NCBI GenBank assembly: GCA_903772945.1
Contig: CAICTM010001515.1
Location: forward strand, 1 to 27,785
Length of the DNA: 27,785 bases
Source: Seminavis robusta
Lineage: Eukaryota > Bacillariophyta > Bacillariophyceae > Naviculales > Naviculaceae
Direction: 5' to 3'
A program made the translations under genes and the position numbers. Shown one piece after another: positions 1-9,475 of the stretch. Position 1 is the first letter of the stretch. The number at the start of each line of letters is the position of its first letter. The notes under the pieces were generated by a model, which searched no databases, was not told the DNA's origin, and saw only the letters and a program-made list of their open reading frames with translations.

Positions 1-840
1 CGACCCCTGCTCTGGTTGATTGGACAGCCCATGGTCGAGCTTCAACCGTCATGAGATCCATAAACCGACAATTGTGAAGTTTTTATTTCAATTGTTGCAG
101 TTGGGAAACGGTCACCGGGATTACCCCAAGTATGATCACACCACTGTCCCCGTTGCGGCGGTGATCATGAGACTGAGACCCATGTTTATAGATGCCCGCA
201 TGTTGACGTGGATTTGTGGCGAGGGACCATGCAACGAGCGATCAGCACAAGGTTGCGCAAGGACTCCACCGACCCCTTCCTCCTGGAAATCATTCTGGAT
301 GGGCTTCAATACCACTTTGAAGACCGGTTCCTACACCGTAGCATTACCCAGCACGGTATAGGGATCTTGTTGACACTCAAAATTTCATTGGTTGGGATAA
401 TTTCCTGAGAGGACGTTTGTGCACGCATTGGGCCAAGCACCAAGATGCCTATTTGCATCGGGTAGGCTCCAAAGGAGAACACCAAGACCGGGCAGCTTTG
501 GGTGACCAATTTGGCTTCTGTCCTGATTCAGCTGTGGTGGAATCTCTGGGAAGACCGCAATGCTGCTAGGCACGGCCGGGATCAGGAACAGAAGTGGCGC
601 AAGAAACATGAACAGCTCCAACGAGAGGTTGAGCTCCTGTATGAAAAAGCGGACCTGCTCCAGAGCATCTCCTTGATACCCATCTTCAAACGACCCTGGA
701 GGAACAGATGGCCAAAGGGCCGGGGGATATCAAAGCATGGCTGGCCAATTGCTTCCGTTGTGACAAAGCAATGGGGGATGAGCATGCACGTAGCAGCCTC
801 CCCAATCAGGGTAACTATGCGCCGATGTGGGATTACCTAG
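1..840 (+). pseudogene. C-terminal fragment of a non-LTR (LINE-type) retrotransposon polyprotein, frameshifted
   Basis: Reading across frames gives the usual C-terminal tail of a LINE reverse-transcriptase protein. A zinc knuckle C-P-R-C-x6-E-T-x-H-x3-C is encoded at about 145-196, followed in frame by a Leu-rich segment up to about 350. A second piece at about 376-500 contains I-G-W-D-N-F-L-R-G-R and W-A-K-H. The last piece (502-840) has W-W-N-L-W-E-D-R-N-A-A-R-H-G and a charged, coiled-coil-like stretch; the W..R-N...H-G signature is common in the tail of these proteins. At least three frame changes are needed (near 50-145, 350-375 and 500), so it cannot be translated as it stands. The reverse-transcriptase core and endonuclease would lie left of the window. 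A 3' UTR and an A-run follow directly, which confirms the orientation. Calling it a LINE rests on this domain order; the clade is not determined. Confidence 0.75.
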
Positions 841-1050
841 CAATAGCGGGCGATTTAGCCTAGCCTAGATAGTTAGTCGTACAGCACCCTCCGGAGTTTT
901 GTTCATTTCTCCGGTGGGGGGCTTACACTAGGCCCATCCTAAGTGGGCGCCCTCTGCGCCTGAGGAATATGGTTCGTCACGGCGCCGTTCAGCGGATCAT
1001 CTGACGAGGTTAGCTTTTAAAATAAAATCTCGTATTTAAAAAAAAAAAAA
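841..1050 (+). other. LINE 3' untranslated region ending in a poly(A) run
   Basis: The sequence after the stop at 838-840 holds a CCTCCGG/CCGGTGGGGG inverted motif and then ends in a 13-base A run at 1038-1050. The same 3' UTR recurs at about 2680-2895 (14 A, 2882-2895) and at about 4390-4612. A poly(A) tail at the end of a 3' UTR is the mark of insertion by target-primed reverse transcription. Confidence 0.7.
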
Positions 1051-1875
1051 CTCATATCTAGTTGTTTTTTCTCTGCCTGCAGCTGCGACGGCCGATGCAA
1101 TACATTGTCGGTCCTTTCGAACGAATGATCGAGAGGCTACTGGAGGAGACGTTAACTCAAGCCCTATCACCACACTGAACGTCTCGAGTCATTGAATGGC
1201 AACAGTCAACCGGAGGAGACTACACGACAACACTCGCACGCACAAGGAGAGTGGATACTACTACTGAATTCATCTCTTCAGTGTTGTTTCCTACTGACTT
1301 GGTGTGATTCCTGTGTCGGCACCCATTTTCCTGTATGCACAATCTCGGGCGAACGACTTGCCTCTTTTCATACGATAGATGTAAGTAGCCGACAAGAGTG
1401 GTGTTGGATCAATCGAACGACTGGTACGGTACGAATCAAGAGTGTTATTGAAGGGGCGGATTCGAAAGCCATCCTCATTGAATTCTATGGACCAGGGAAG
1501 GCAGTCAGATCTCGGCAGTCAACAGGTGAGTTGTTTTATTTATTCGAGTCGATCGTTCGCACCTCTATTATCTCTATTATCAAGCATCACTCAAGCCGTC
1601 AGTCCCCGGTGCAGAATGGAAAGCCACCCCTCATTGATTCCTATGGTCGGTGGGATGGCAGTCAGTTCTCGGCCATGACAGTCAAGTTGGTGGAATTTGA
1701 AAAACAAGAGTAAGTCTCCGGTTTTCTTCAGTATCAGAATAGAAGAGAAAATAATATCTATTTCTTACTTTCTGTTCTCTTACTGTTGACGGCCGAGGAA
1801 ATCTCATTGTCACGATCGATCACTCTGGATAACGACAAGAGAGGAGAGGAGGCTGCTGTCGATTGATCCTACGGC
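1051..1875 (+). repeat. Interspersed repeat segment, copy 1 (~0.85 kb)
   Basis: This stretch matches 2896-3752 nearly base for base apart from many single-base indels. Parts of it recur in the spacer and arms of the foldback element at 15150-15640. It contains an internal, diverged direct repeat of about 75 bp (near 1455-1520 and 1610-1680). A short open frame here has a counterpart at 3311-3571 in the second copy, but neither resembles a known protein and the reading differs between copies. I treat it as non-coding body of a repeat element. Confidence 0.6.
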
Positions 1876-2558
1876 TATACGCAGTATGCTACAATGGCTG
1901 GATTGCAATATTCGGTTGTGCAGTGTTTCGTCGTAAGGATCCAATGCGAGGTAACCGAGTGAAGCGAGCAAAGTCGAACCTGAGTGTGTTCGGTACTGTT
2001 GCCACTGTCACGATCGAGAACTCTACGATAGCTGGCTAGATGGCTGGATTGACAATTTTCGGTTGTGCATGTATTCGTCATAATGATCCAATGCAAGGTA
2101 CCGGTAATGGAGTGTAGCCAGTAAAGCTGAACCTGAGTGCATTCGGTACTGTTGCCACTGTCACCGATGAGTACCTCTACGGTACTGCTACAATGGCTGG
2201 ATGAAACAATATTCCGTTGTCATGTTTGTCATGTAATCATAAGGATCCAATCAAGATACCGGCAACGGAGTGTAGCCAGCAAAGGGAACCTGATGTGTTC
2301 GGTACTGTTGAAACTGTCCGGATCGATGCTCTACGGTAACTGGCAAAATGGCTGGATTAAAATATTGGTTTTGTGCATGTATTCGTCATAATGATCCAAT
2401 GCGAGGTAACGAGTGTAGCAATCAAAAGCCGAACCTGAGTGTGTTCGGTATGTTGCATTGTCACCGATCGATGAACCTTACGTAGTGCTACGATGCTGGA
2501 TTGACAATGTTCGTTGTGCATGTATTGTCATAATGATCCAATGCAAGGTACCAGTAAT
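1876..2558 (+). repeat. Satellite array, ~155-bp monomers, array 1
   Basis: About five degenerate monomers, recognised by the recurring words TGGCTGGATTGACAATATTC, GTGCATGTATTCGTCATAA, GATCCAATGC and GTTCGGTACTGTTGCC. The monomer is about 155 bp. Copies differ mainly by single missing bases and by alternative endings of the GATCCAATGC(A/G)AGGTA block. The array ends where the second LINE 3' end begins. Confidence 0.8.
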
Positions 2559-2895
2559 GAGGGCCTGAGGATATCAAAGCATGGCTGGCCAATTGGCTTC
2601 CAGTTGTGGACAAGCATGGGGATGAGCATGCAGTAGCAGCCTTCCCAATCAGGGTAACTATGCGCCGATGTGGGATTCCCATGGCAATAGCGGGCGATTT
2701 AGCCTAGCCTAGATATTTAGTCGTACAGCACCCTCCGGAGTTTTGTCAACTTTCTCGGTGGGGGCTTACACTAGGCCCTCCTAAGTGGGCGCCTTGGGCG
2801 CCTGAGGTATGGGTTCGTCACGGCGCCGTTCAGCGGATCTGTCTGACGAGGTGTAGCCTTTAAAATAAAATCTCGTTATTTAAAAAAAAAAAAAA
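2559..2895 (+). mobile_element. 5'-truncated LINE 3' end, copy 2
   Basis: From GAGGGCCTGAGGATATC onward this matches about 717-1050 of the first copy: end of the coding region, 3' UTR and a 14-A tail (2882-2895). It joins satellite DNA abruptly on its left. The same truncation junction occurs at 4276, so the second and third copies come from one insertion that was later duplicated with its surroundings. Confidence 0.7.
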
Positions 2896-3752
2896 CTCAT
2901 ATCTAGTTGTTGTTTTCTCTGCTGCACTGCCGACGGCCGAATGCAATACCATTGTCGCGTCCTTTTCGAACGAATGATCGGAGAGGCTACGGAGGAGACG
3001 GTTAACTCAAGCCCTATTACCACACTGAACGTCATCGAGTCATTGAATTGGCAACAGTCAACCGGAGGAGGAGCTACACGACAACACTCGCACCACACAA
3101 GAGAGTGGATCTACTACTGAATTCATCTCTTCAGTGTTTTTCCTACTGACTTGGTGTGATTCCTGTGTCGGCACCCATTTTCCTGTATGCACAAGTCTCG
3201 AGCGAGCGACCGACTTGCCCTTTTTCATACGATAGATGTAACTAGCCGACAAGAGTGGTTGTTGGATCAATCGAACGACTGGTACGGTACGAATCAAGAG
3301 TGTTATTGAGGTGCGGATTCGAAAGCCATCCCTCATTGAATTTCTATGGACGCGGGAAGGCAGTCAGATCTCGCCGTCAACAGGTGAGTTGTTTTATTTA
3401 TTCGAGTCGATCGTTCGCACCTCTATTATCTCTATTATCAAGCATCACTCAAGCCGTCAGTCTCCGGTGCAGAATGGAAAGCCACCCCTCATTGATTCCT
3501 ATGGTCGGTGGGATGGCAGTCAGTTCTCGGCCCATGACAGTCAAGTTGGTGAATTTGAAAAACAAGAGTAAGTCTCCGGTTTTCTTCAGTATCAGAATAG
3601 AAGAGAAAATAATATCTATTTCTTACTTTCTGTTCTCTTACTGTTGACGGCCGAGGAAATCTCATTGTCACGATCGATCACTCTGGATAACGACAAAGAG
3701 AGGAGAGGAGGCTGCTGTCGATTGATCCCTACGGCTATACGGCAGTATGCTA
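2896..3752 (+). repeat. Interspersed repeat segment, copy 2 (~0.85 kb)
   Basis: Second copy of the segment at 1051-1875, in the same order and orientation after a LINE poly(A) tail. It retains bases that are missing in copy 1 (for example near 2930-2965 against 1080-1115). The two copies therefore differ more by indels than by substitutions. Confidence 0.6.
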
Positions 3753-4275
3753 CAATGGCTGGATTGACAATATTCGGTTGTGCGTGTATTCGTCATAATG
3801 ATCCAATGCAAGGTACCGGTAATGGAGTGTAGCCAGTAAAGCTGAACCTGAGTGCATTCGGTACTGTTGCCACTGTCACCGATTGATGTAACTCTACCGT
3901 AACTGGCTACAATGGCTGGATGAAACAATATTCCGTTGTGCATGTATTCGTCATATGGACCCAATCCAAGATACCGGCAACGGAGTGTAGCCAGCAAAGC
4001 GGAACCTGAGTGTGTTCGGTACTGTTGAAACTGTCGCCTATGTAGCCGGCTAAAATGGCTGGATTAACAATATTTGGTTTTTTGCATGTATTCGTCATAA
4101 GGATCCAATGCGAGGTAACCGAGTGTAGCAATCAAAGCCGAACCTGAGTGTGTTCGGTACTGTTGCCACTGTCACCGATCGATGAACTCTACGGTAGTAG
4201 CTACGATGGCTGGATTGACAATGTTCGGTTGTGCATGTATTCGTCATAATGATCCAATGCAAGGTACCAGTAATA
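3753..4275 (+). repeat. Satellite array, ~155-bp monomers, array 2
   Basis: About three and a half monomers of the same family, beginning near 3753, 3908, 4050 and 4207. It ends at the same LINE truncation junction that closes array 1. Confidence 0.8.
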
Positions 4276-4612
4276 GAGGGCCTGAGGATATCAAAGCATG
4301 GCTGGCCAATTGGCTTCCAATTGTTGACAAAGCAATAAGGGATGAGCATGCACGTAAGCAGCCTTCCCAATCAGGGTAACTATGCGCCGATGTGGGATTC
4401 CCATAGCAATAGCGGGCGATTTAGCCTAGTGTAGATAGTTAGTCGTACAGCACCCTCCGGAGTTTTGTTCAATTTCTCCGGTGGGGGGCTTACACTAGGC
4501 CCGTTCCTAAGTGGGCGCCTCTGTGCGTCTGAGGTATGCGGGTTCGTCACGGCACCATTCAGCGGGATTGTCTGACGAGGTGTGGCCTTTAAAATGAAAT
4601 TTCATTATTTTT
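4276..4612 (+). mobile_element. 5'-truncated LINE 3' end, copy 3, without poly(A)
   Basis: Begins with the same GAGGGCCTGAGGATATC junction as the copy at 2559. It runs through the LINE tail and 3' UTR but ends in an A/T-rich stretch near 4590-4612 instead of an A run, then returns directly to satellite sequence. The tail was probably lost in a later rearrangement. Confidence 0.65.
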
Positions 4613-5187
4613 TCTAGGTAGCTACCGGTAATGGAGTGTAACAAGTAAAGCGAAACCGAAGTGTGTTCGGTACTGTTGCCACTGTCGCCGATGTAACTGT
4701 ACGGTAGGGGGCTACAATGGCTGGATTGACAATATGTGGTTGTGCATGTATTTGTCATAATGATCCAATGCAAAGTACTGGTAACGAAGTGTAGCGAGCA
4801 ATGCCGAACTTTCTATACGGCAGCTGGCTACAATGGCTGGATTGACAATATTCGGTTGTGCGTGTATTCGTCATAAGGATCCAATGCGAGGTAACTGAGT
4901 GCAGGGAGCAAAGTCGAACCTGGGTGTGTTTGGTACTGTTGCCACTGTCACTGATCGATGAACTCTACGGTAGCTGGCTACGATGGCTGGATTGACAATG
5001 TCCGGTTGTGCATGTATTCGTCATAAGGATCCAACGCAAAGTACCGGTAATGGAGTGTAGCCAGTAAAGTGGAACCTGAGTGTATTCGGAACTGTTGCCA
5101 CTGTCACGGATTGATGTAACTCTCTGCCTATGGTACCGTAGCTGGCTACAATGGCTGGATTGCATGTATTCGTCATATGGATCCAAG
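4613..5187 (+). repeat. Satellite array, ~155-bp monomers, array 3
   Basis: Four further monomers (near 4715, 4832, 4980 and 5148), some internally shortened. The right edge (5171-5240, CAAACTGAGGAACAGGAG...) is the reverse complement of the left inner part of the foldback element at 14335-14400. The block therefore ends where that element would end. Confidence 0.75.
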
Positions 5188-5654
5188 TAGCGAGCAAACT
5201 GAGGAACAGGAGACGAATGCTGAAAAAGCCGAATTTCCTTTTTCCTCTTTCATATTCCGGTGAAGCCACAATATAGGGATAGAGATAGTCTTAAGCGAAC
5301 AAAACTGGAAATTGAAGGTTCTACAAATTTAGGGGTAGGAATAAATCATGATTATTCAAGGTTAGTGCACTCAACACAATAAGCCTGCAGAAGCTACAAA
5401 GAATACAGTTACATTAGGGAATGACAGCTGTAAAATTATGGTTATCGGCAGTTTGTCTTTCTGCCGAGGTATCGCAGCTCCCGCTGACTTAAATTAATCT
5501 TGCCAGGATTGAGGTGCACGACGGTTTAACTTAGTGGTACTCTCAGTACTCCATGCCAAGGAGTACTGAAAAGAGTAAGCCGTAAACTGGTATTATATTT
5601 GACCTCTGTGGAAATTCGAATCGTGCTAACGATCTTATTTTGATTGTCTCTCAA
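5188..5654. other. Non-coding stretch
   Basis: No supported gene. A short motif near 5459-5500 (CTGCCGAGGT ... CTTAAATT) recurs at about 15987-16020 and, inverted, at 15165-15200, so this stretch is partly derived from the same repeat family. Nothing else recognisable was seen. Confidence 0.5.
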
Positions 5655-6152
5655 TTAAGGAGGTACCACCAGCTTTTAGTCATGAGTTGGGATTAACAAG
5701 TAAAATCGCGACAACAACAACAAAAAATCGCTGAATTGGACTGATCAGTTGAGTAGAATAAAGACCTCTGTTAAGGCTTTGACCAATACAAAGAGTACTT
5801 ATAATATAACAAACAAGAGTACCCCGTCGAGTTGGAGAGTCCCTGGGGCTTAGACTGTTTAGTTCAGTGTTAACTCTGAAATCGGTCGAAAATCGACCAC
5901 TAAGTCTGCTGCTACTGAGACCTATCGACGGGAGCCCCTGCATCTGTCCAGCCAAGTCCCTCCTTCTTAACAACTATGTTTCGAAGATTTCACTGAATGG
6001 TAGGTACTGTCAAATATGAGTACAACAAGCACAACAGCCAGTCCCAAAGAGGAAAAACGAAATCGCTATAATTTGTTGTTGTTGTCGCGATTTTCTCGAG
6101 TAAAATGCTGTGAATCCCGACTCGTGACTAAAAGCGGGTGGTACCTCCTTAA
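5655..6152. mobile_element. Non-autonomous inverted-repeat element (MITE-like) flanked by TTAA
   Basis: The ends are long terminal inverted repeats. TTAAGGAGGTACCACC at 5655 is matched in reverse complement by GGTGGTACCTCCTTAA ending at 6152. The similarity continues inward for about 85-95 bp, through GCTTTTAGTCA and an ATCGCGACAACAACAACA block (5706-5721 against 6074-6092 inverted). TTAA on both sides would fit a TTAA target duplication, as used by piggyBac-type transposases; that assignment is an inference. The ~300 bp interior has no open frame of note. Both flanks carry GTCTC-type repeat words, so the element seems to sit inside that array. Confidence 0.6.
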
Positions 6153-6154
6153 AA

Positions 6155-6430
6155 TCAATCGTCTCCTTTAAATAGGAGAAGATCTGCTTCGTCTCCTAAA
6201 GCTTTCAAAGTCTCTTAATAAATCGTCTCCTGTTTTCAACGGATTGTCTCCTATTCTCAACGGATTGTCTCTTAATTGTACCATATGGTATCGTCTCATA
6301 AAGCTTTGGGATCATCTCCTATTTTGAAACAATCGTCTATTAATTGGAATATCTCCTACGGGAGACGATTGCCTTCGTCTCCTAAATCATTTCGATCGTC
6401 TTGTATGCATCGGTGTATTGTCTTCTAAAA
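6155..6430. repeat. Array of degenerate GTCTC-containing short repeats
   Basis: The word (T/A)CGTCTCCTA or a close variant occurs about 14 times at 15-30 bp spacing (for example 6160, 6190, 6224, 6245, 6265, 6292, 6376). One copy is inverted (GGAGACGATT at 6361-6370). Spacers are A/T-rich and unrelated in length, so this is not a CRISPR. It lies just upstream of the LRR gene. Confidence 0.55.
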
Positions 6431-6740
6431 GTATGTTGCGACGAATGAGGTCCAGTTTTCGGGTCTTCGCAGGCGATATTTTGGGACCTTTTACAGGGCA
6501 CCCAGACATAAGGCATGTAGGGTAATACTGGTCTTGGATATCCATGCATCCATGCACGCCATGCCGAGTGTTGGATGTTGGATGGTCTTTGGTTTTCTCC
6601 CACACTGCCGACATGCAGCTCTCCCAACTCCCAACCCAAGCTCAAAAGCGCCATACACTAGTGTACAGCAGCTCATACCGGTACAGGTACCCTCGAGCTC
6701 GGTTCTTTTGCTGCTTGCACGGGTTCATACTTTTGGGAAC

Positions 6741-8259
6741 ATGGACCCACCAAAGGAGAGCCTCAAGCAGCAACAGGAGGAGGCTGTCATTACCTCGATG
6801 ATGGCAAACACTCATAAACCACTTCCCACTTCAGCCAGCGCCGCTCCCATGGTGACATGTCCTCTTGAAAAAGGAGATGTAGAAACAGGGACAAGCACAC
6901 AGCAACATGCTGAGCAAAACAATACTAGAACCAGTAGACATCCCACCATGAGTCGACTTCCACAAAATGATTATTCAACCCGCCATGTCCGTATAGACCA
7001 TCTTCCAGCGGCTTTCAACCAAGAGGAGAACCTTCCAGGGGCATTTTCTGTTCAGGGCATTGGGGCATCACTGCAAATCAGTTCCAATTCTCATTTTGTT
7101 GAAGAATCAGAAGCTACTGTGGCGGAAACGGAGCCCGTGATTGGTGACACAGTAATCCTTGATGAAGGAGAAGAAAAAGAGGACGAACACATGATGTTTC
7201 GTCACCGATCCAGTCGGAGAACTGTTGAAGTAATCGAGGCGAAGATTATTCCAGAACAAGAAAAAAGCTGGAAGGTGTACCTATTGCTGGCCATATCCTG
7301 CTTATTGGTAGTTGGTTTGGTTGTCTTTCTTGTGGTGTACCTGACCCCACAAGAGAAAACGGAGGAAGTACCAGCAGACCACGATGCAAACAAGACAATC
7401 AATCAACCAGTCATGTATCCCCCCTTTCAAGAAGACCTTCCAATTTCCATTCAGAAGGAAATTCAGACTGTCCACTCTCCATCCTACAAAGCCAATGCTT
7501 GGATGTGGAATGATCCATACAGAGACACCTACTCATGGGATCGACAGAAGCAAAGATTTGACATGGCTTTCCTCTACTATCTTACCAATGGAGACCACTG
7601 GTTTCAAAATGACAACTGGCTCAGTTATACAGAGTCAGAGTGTTACTGGTTCTCACAGGCCAACAAAGAGAGCATTGCCAGATATGATGACTACCCAGTG
7701 TGCGACAAAGACAGCAATCTGCTCAAGATCAGTCTGGCCAGTAACAACTTGCAGGGGATACCTTGGAAATATTCGTGTCTTTGATATCAATGACAACAAC
7801 ATGGATGGCTATGTGCCAACAGGCACTACGAACACTGCAATGGAGGTCTTCATTGTGTCCAATAACAATTTTGTTGGGGGCCTTGTGGCAGCTGGAGGTG
7901 GATTTGCTTCCTTTGACATCAGAGTGGTCAAGCTGGCAGGAAATGAGGTGTATGGCAATCTAGCACCCCTCGTTCCTTTCTTGAAAGAGCTGGAAGTGGT
8001 GGATCATTCCTCTACTCGGTTTGCTGATATAGCTGAAACAACTCTGGATATGGCTGTCTACTGTCCCCACTTCAGAGAATTGTCCTCCCGGGACGCTGCA
8101 TATGTGGGCATTCTGCCAACAGAGTTAGGCTTGATGTCTGACCTAGAATACTTGGATTTGTCGGAGAATCCAGACATGGTTGGCACAATCCCAACTGAAC
8201 TGGCAGGATTACAGAAGCTGTCCTATTTGGATCTTGGCAGCACTTCCCTGACAGGTGAG
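6741..8259 (+). pseudogene. Membrane-anchored leucine-rich-repeat protein, 5' part (frameshifted, disrupted by a retrotransposon)
   Basis: The ATG at 6741 (M-D-P-P-K-E) is preferred to the in-frame one at 6534 because the intervening 69 residues look like untranslated leader. Residues 1-178 are hydrophilic and presumably cytoplasmic. Residues 179-201 (VYLLLAISCLLVVGLVVFLV) form one transmembrane helix. The outer part opens with a Trp/Cys-rich cap (N-D-N-W, C-Y-W-F) and continues into plant-type LRRs (ISLASNNLQG, VFDINDNNMDGYVPT, YLDLSENPDMVGTIP, YLDLGSTSLTGE). This organisation is typical of diatom LRR proteins. No kinase domain is present. The frame shifts by +1 at about 7758-7764 (one extra or two missing bases). 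A retrotransposon enters after the Gly-Glu codons at 8254-8259. Ligand and role cannot be read from the sequence. Confidence 0.8.
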
Positions 8260-8319
8260 TGCACTACGCTAAAAGCTAGTGTAAAGATCTTTCGAGTGTT
8301 TTGAGTTTGAGAGAATGAG
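8260..8319. repeat. 60-bp tandem duplication of the LTR edge
   Basis: Identical for its first 59 bases to 8320-8378 and placed directly before it, inside the target-site duplication. The right LTR has only one copy. The duplicate therefore arose at or after insertion, or reflects an assembly slip. Confidence 0.85.
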
Positions 8320-8741
8320 TGCACTACGCTAAAAGCTAGTGTAAAGATCTTTCGAGTGTTTTGAGTTTGAGAGAATGAAAGCTATGAGAGAGATTAGAAA
8401 GCTATGAAAACTAATCCATGAGAGAGATCGTTGTGAAGCTCATTGAAGTTGGCCTCCCGCGGGAGGCCTCGAAGTGTGATATCGTAGGTTATGGCAATAA
8501 CTCTACGTACTCCACGGTCCATTTCCGGAACACGTGGAAACTTCAGCTAGTAGCTGTCTAATAGCGTGGAAGCTTTCCACACCGGCTAAATATCTAGAGC
8601 GATGTTTCATCGACAACCTAGTATGACTAGCAGTCATGAGAACCCTGTCTCAATGACTATTCGCGAAGGACTACGTCATGAGTCGAACTCAAACCCTATC
8701 TAGGATCGAGTCGTGAATAAGGCTAAGAGCCGTGTATTGCA
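8320..8741 (-). repeat. 3' LTR (left copy)
   Basis: 422 bp, beginning TGCACTACGC and ending GTGTATTGCA, almost identical to 12213-12634. It contains a perfect 18-bp palindrome (GGCCTCCCGCGGGAGGCC, 8451-8468) that is broken by one base in the other LTR. Relative to the minus-strand coding direction this is the 3' LTR. Confidence 0.9.
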
Positions 8742-8753
8742 TTCGCCCCCTGA
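8742..8753 (-). other. Polypurine tract of the retrotransposon
   Basis: Read on the minus strand this is TCAGGGGGCGAA immediately before the 3' LTR, the expected place and composition of a plus-strand priming site. It independently confirms the minus orientation. Confidence 0.65.
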
Positions 8754-8874
8754 CAAGGGTCACAGAAGGCACGACATCAGTCGGACAAGGAGAACATATG
8801 AATTAAAGTGCGGGGCACTCTCCGGAGATTGGATGTAGACATGTGCATCGCACGATGGCAATCCTACAAGGGGA

Positions 8875-9475
8875 TCAGGCCTTGTATGGGTGTAAATACC
8901 TTATGTTCCAAGTCTGGTAGACTGTGCCACCATTGGCGGTAGCATGTCGGAGCCGTACAGTGCCATTGTTATTGACTCGGTCCATATTGTAAGGACCTTG
9001 TACTTTGGCTGACCGTACTTGCGGTGCTGATACTGTTGAAACCTCACAGTATCGTTGACATTGTATTGATGAGGGACACGCGTCGCGTTTTCCTTATCAT
9101 TGTTTTTCTGGATGAGGCGTTGGCGACGTTCTTTGATGTGTTTCCAGTTTACGACGGACGTTGTGAATCGCGTCACGATTGAACACGTGTGGTAATGAAC
9201 TTGCGACGAAGTCCACATTCATCCCGGAGAGTCTTCTTGACTTCTGCGCGGAACTCACGTTCTCTATCCATGATAACCTCAGCAGGCCATGGATACTGGG
9301 TGAGCCACGTCCGTTCTAGAACAATGGCTACTTCGTCTGCTGCATTGGAGCAGGTCTCGGCAATCTCGAACCATTCGGTTGCGGGATCAATCATTGTCAA
9401 GCAATGAAATGGACAGAGATTCCTTTTCTTGGGATCCCCAGCATTGTATGTACATGTGATCGTCTGATCCATATG
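8875..9475 (-). pseudogene. Retrotransposon Pol, integrase C-terminal half
   Basis: Begins abruptly after the reverse-transcriptase thumb. T-M-I-D-P-A-T-E-W-F and V-I-M-D-R-E-R-E-F hold the first two Asp residues of the integrase D,D,E core. Read-through past 9190 shows the Arg/Lys-rich tail R-R-Q-R-L-I-Q-K and, after one more frame change near 9005, G-P-Y...N-N-N-G-T-V-R-L and N-I-R-Y-L-H-P-Y-K before TGA (8875-8877), the usual integrase C-terminus. RNase H and the zinc-binding N-terminal part of integrase are absent, an internal deletion probably over 1 kb. Confidence 0.75.

Noticed and set aside
1192..1713. 173-codon frame in the 0.85 kb repeat segment
   Set aside because: The second copy (2896-3752) does not keep the full frame; only part of it is shared (3311-3571) and no protein family is recognised.
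5655..6152. Reading the TTAA-flanked element as an LTR or tRNA-derived element
   Set aside because: The ends are inverted, not direct, repeats, and no A/B-box-like promoter pair or poly(A) tail is seen.
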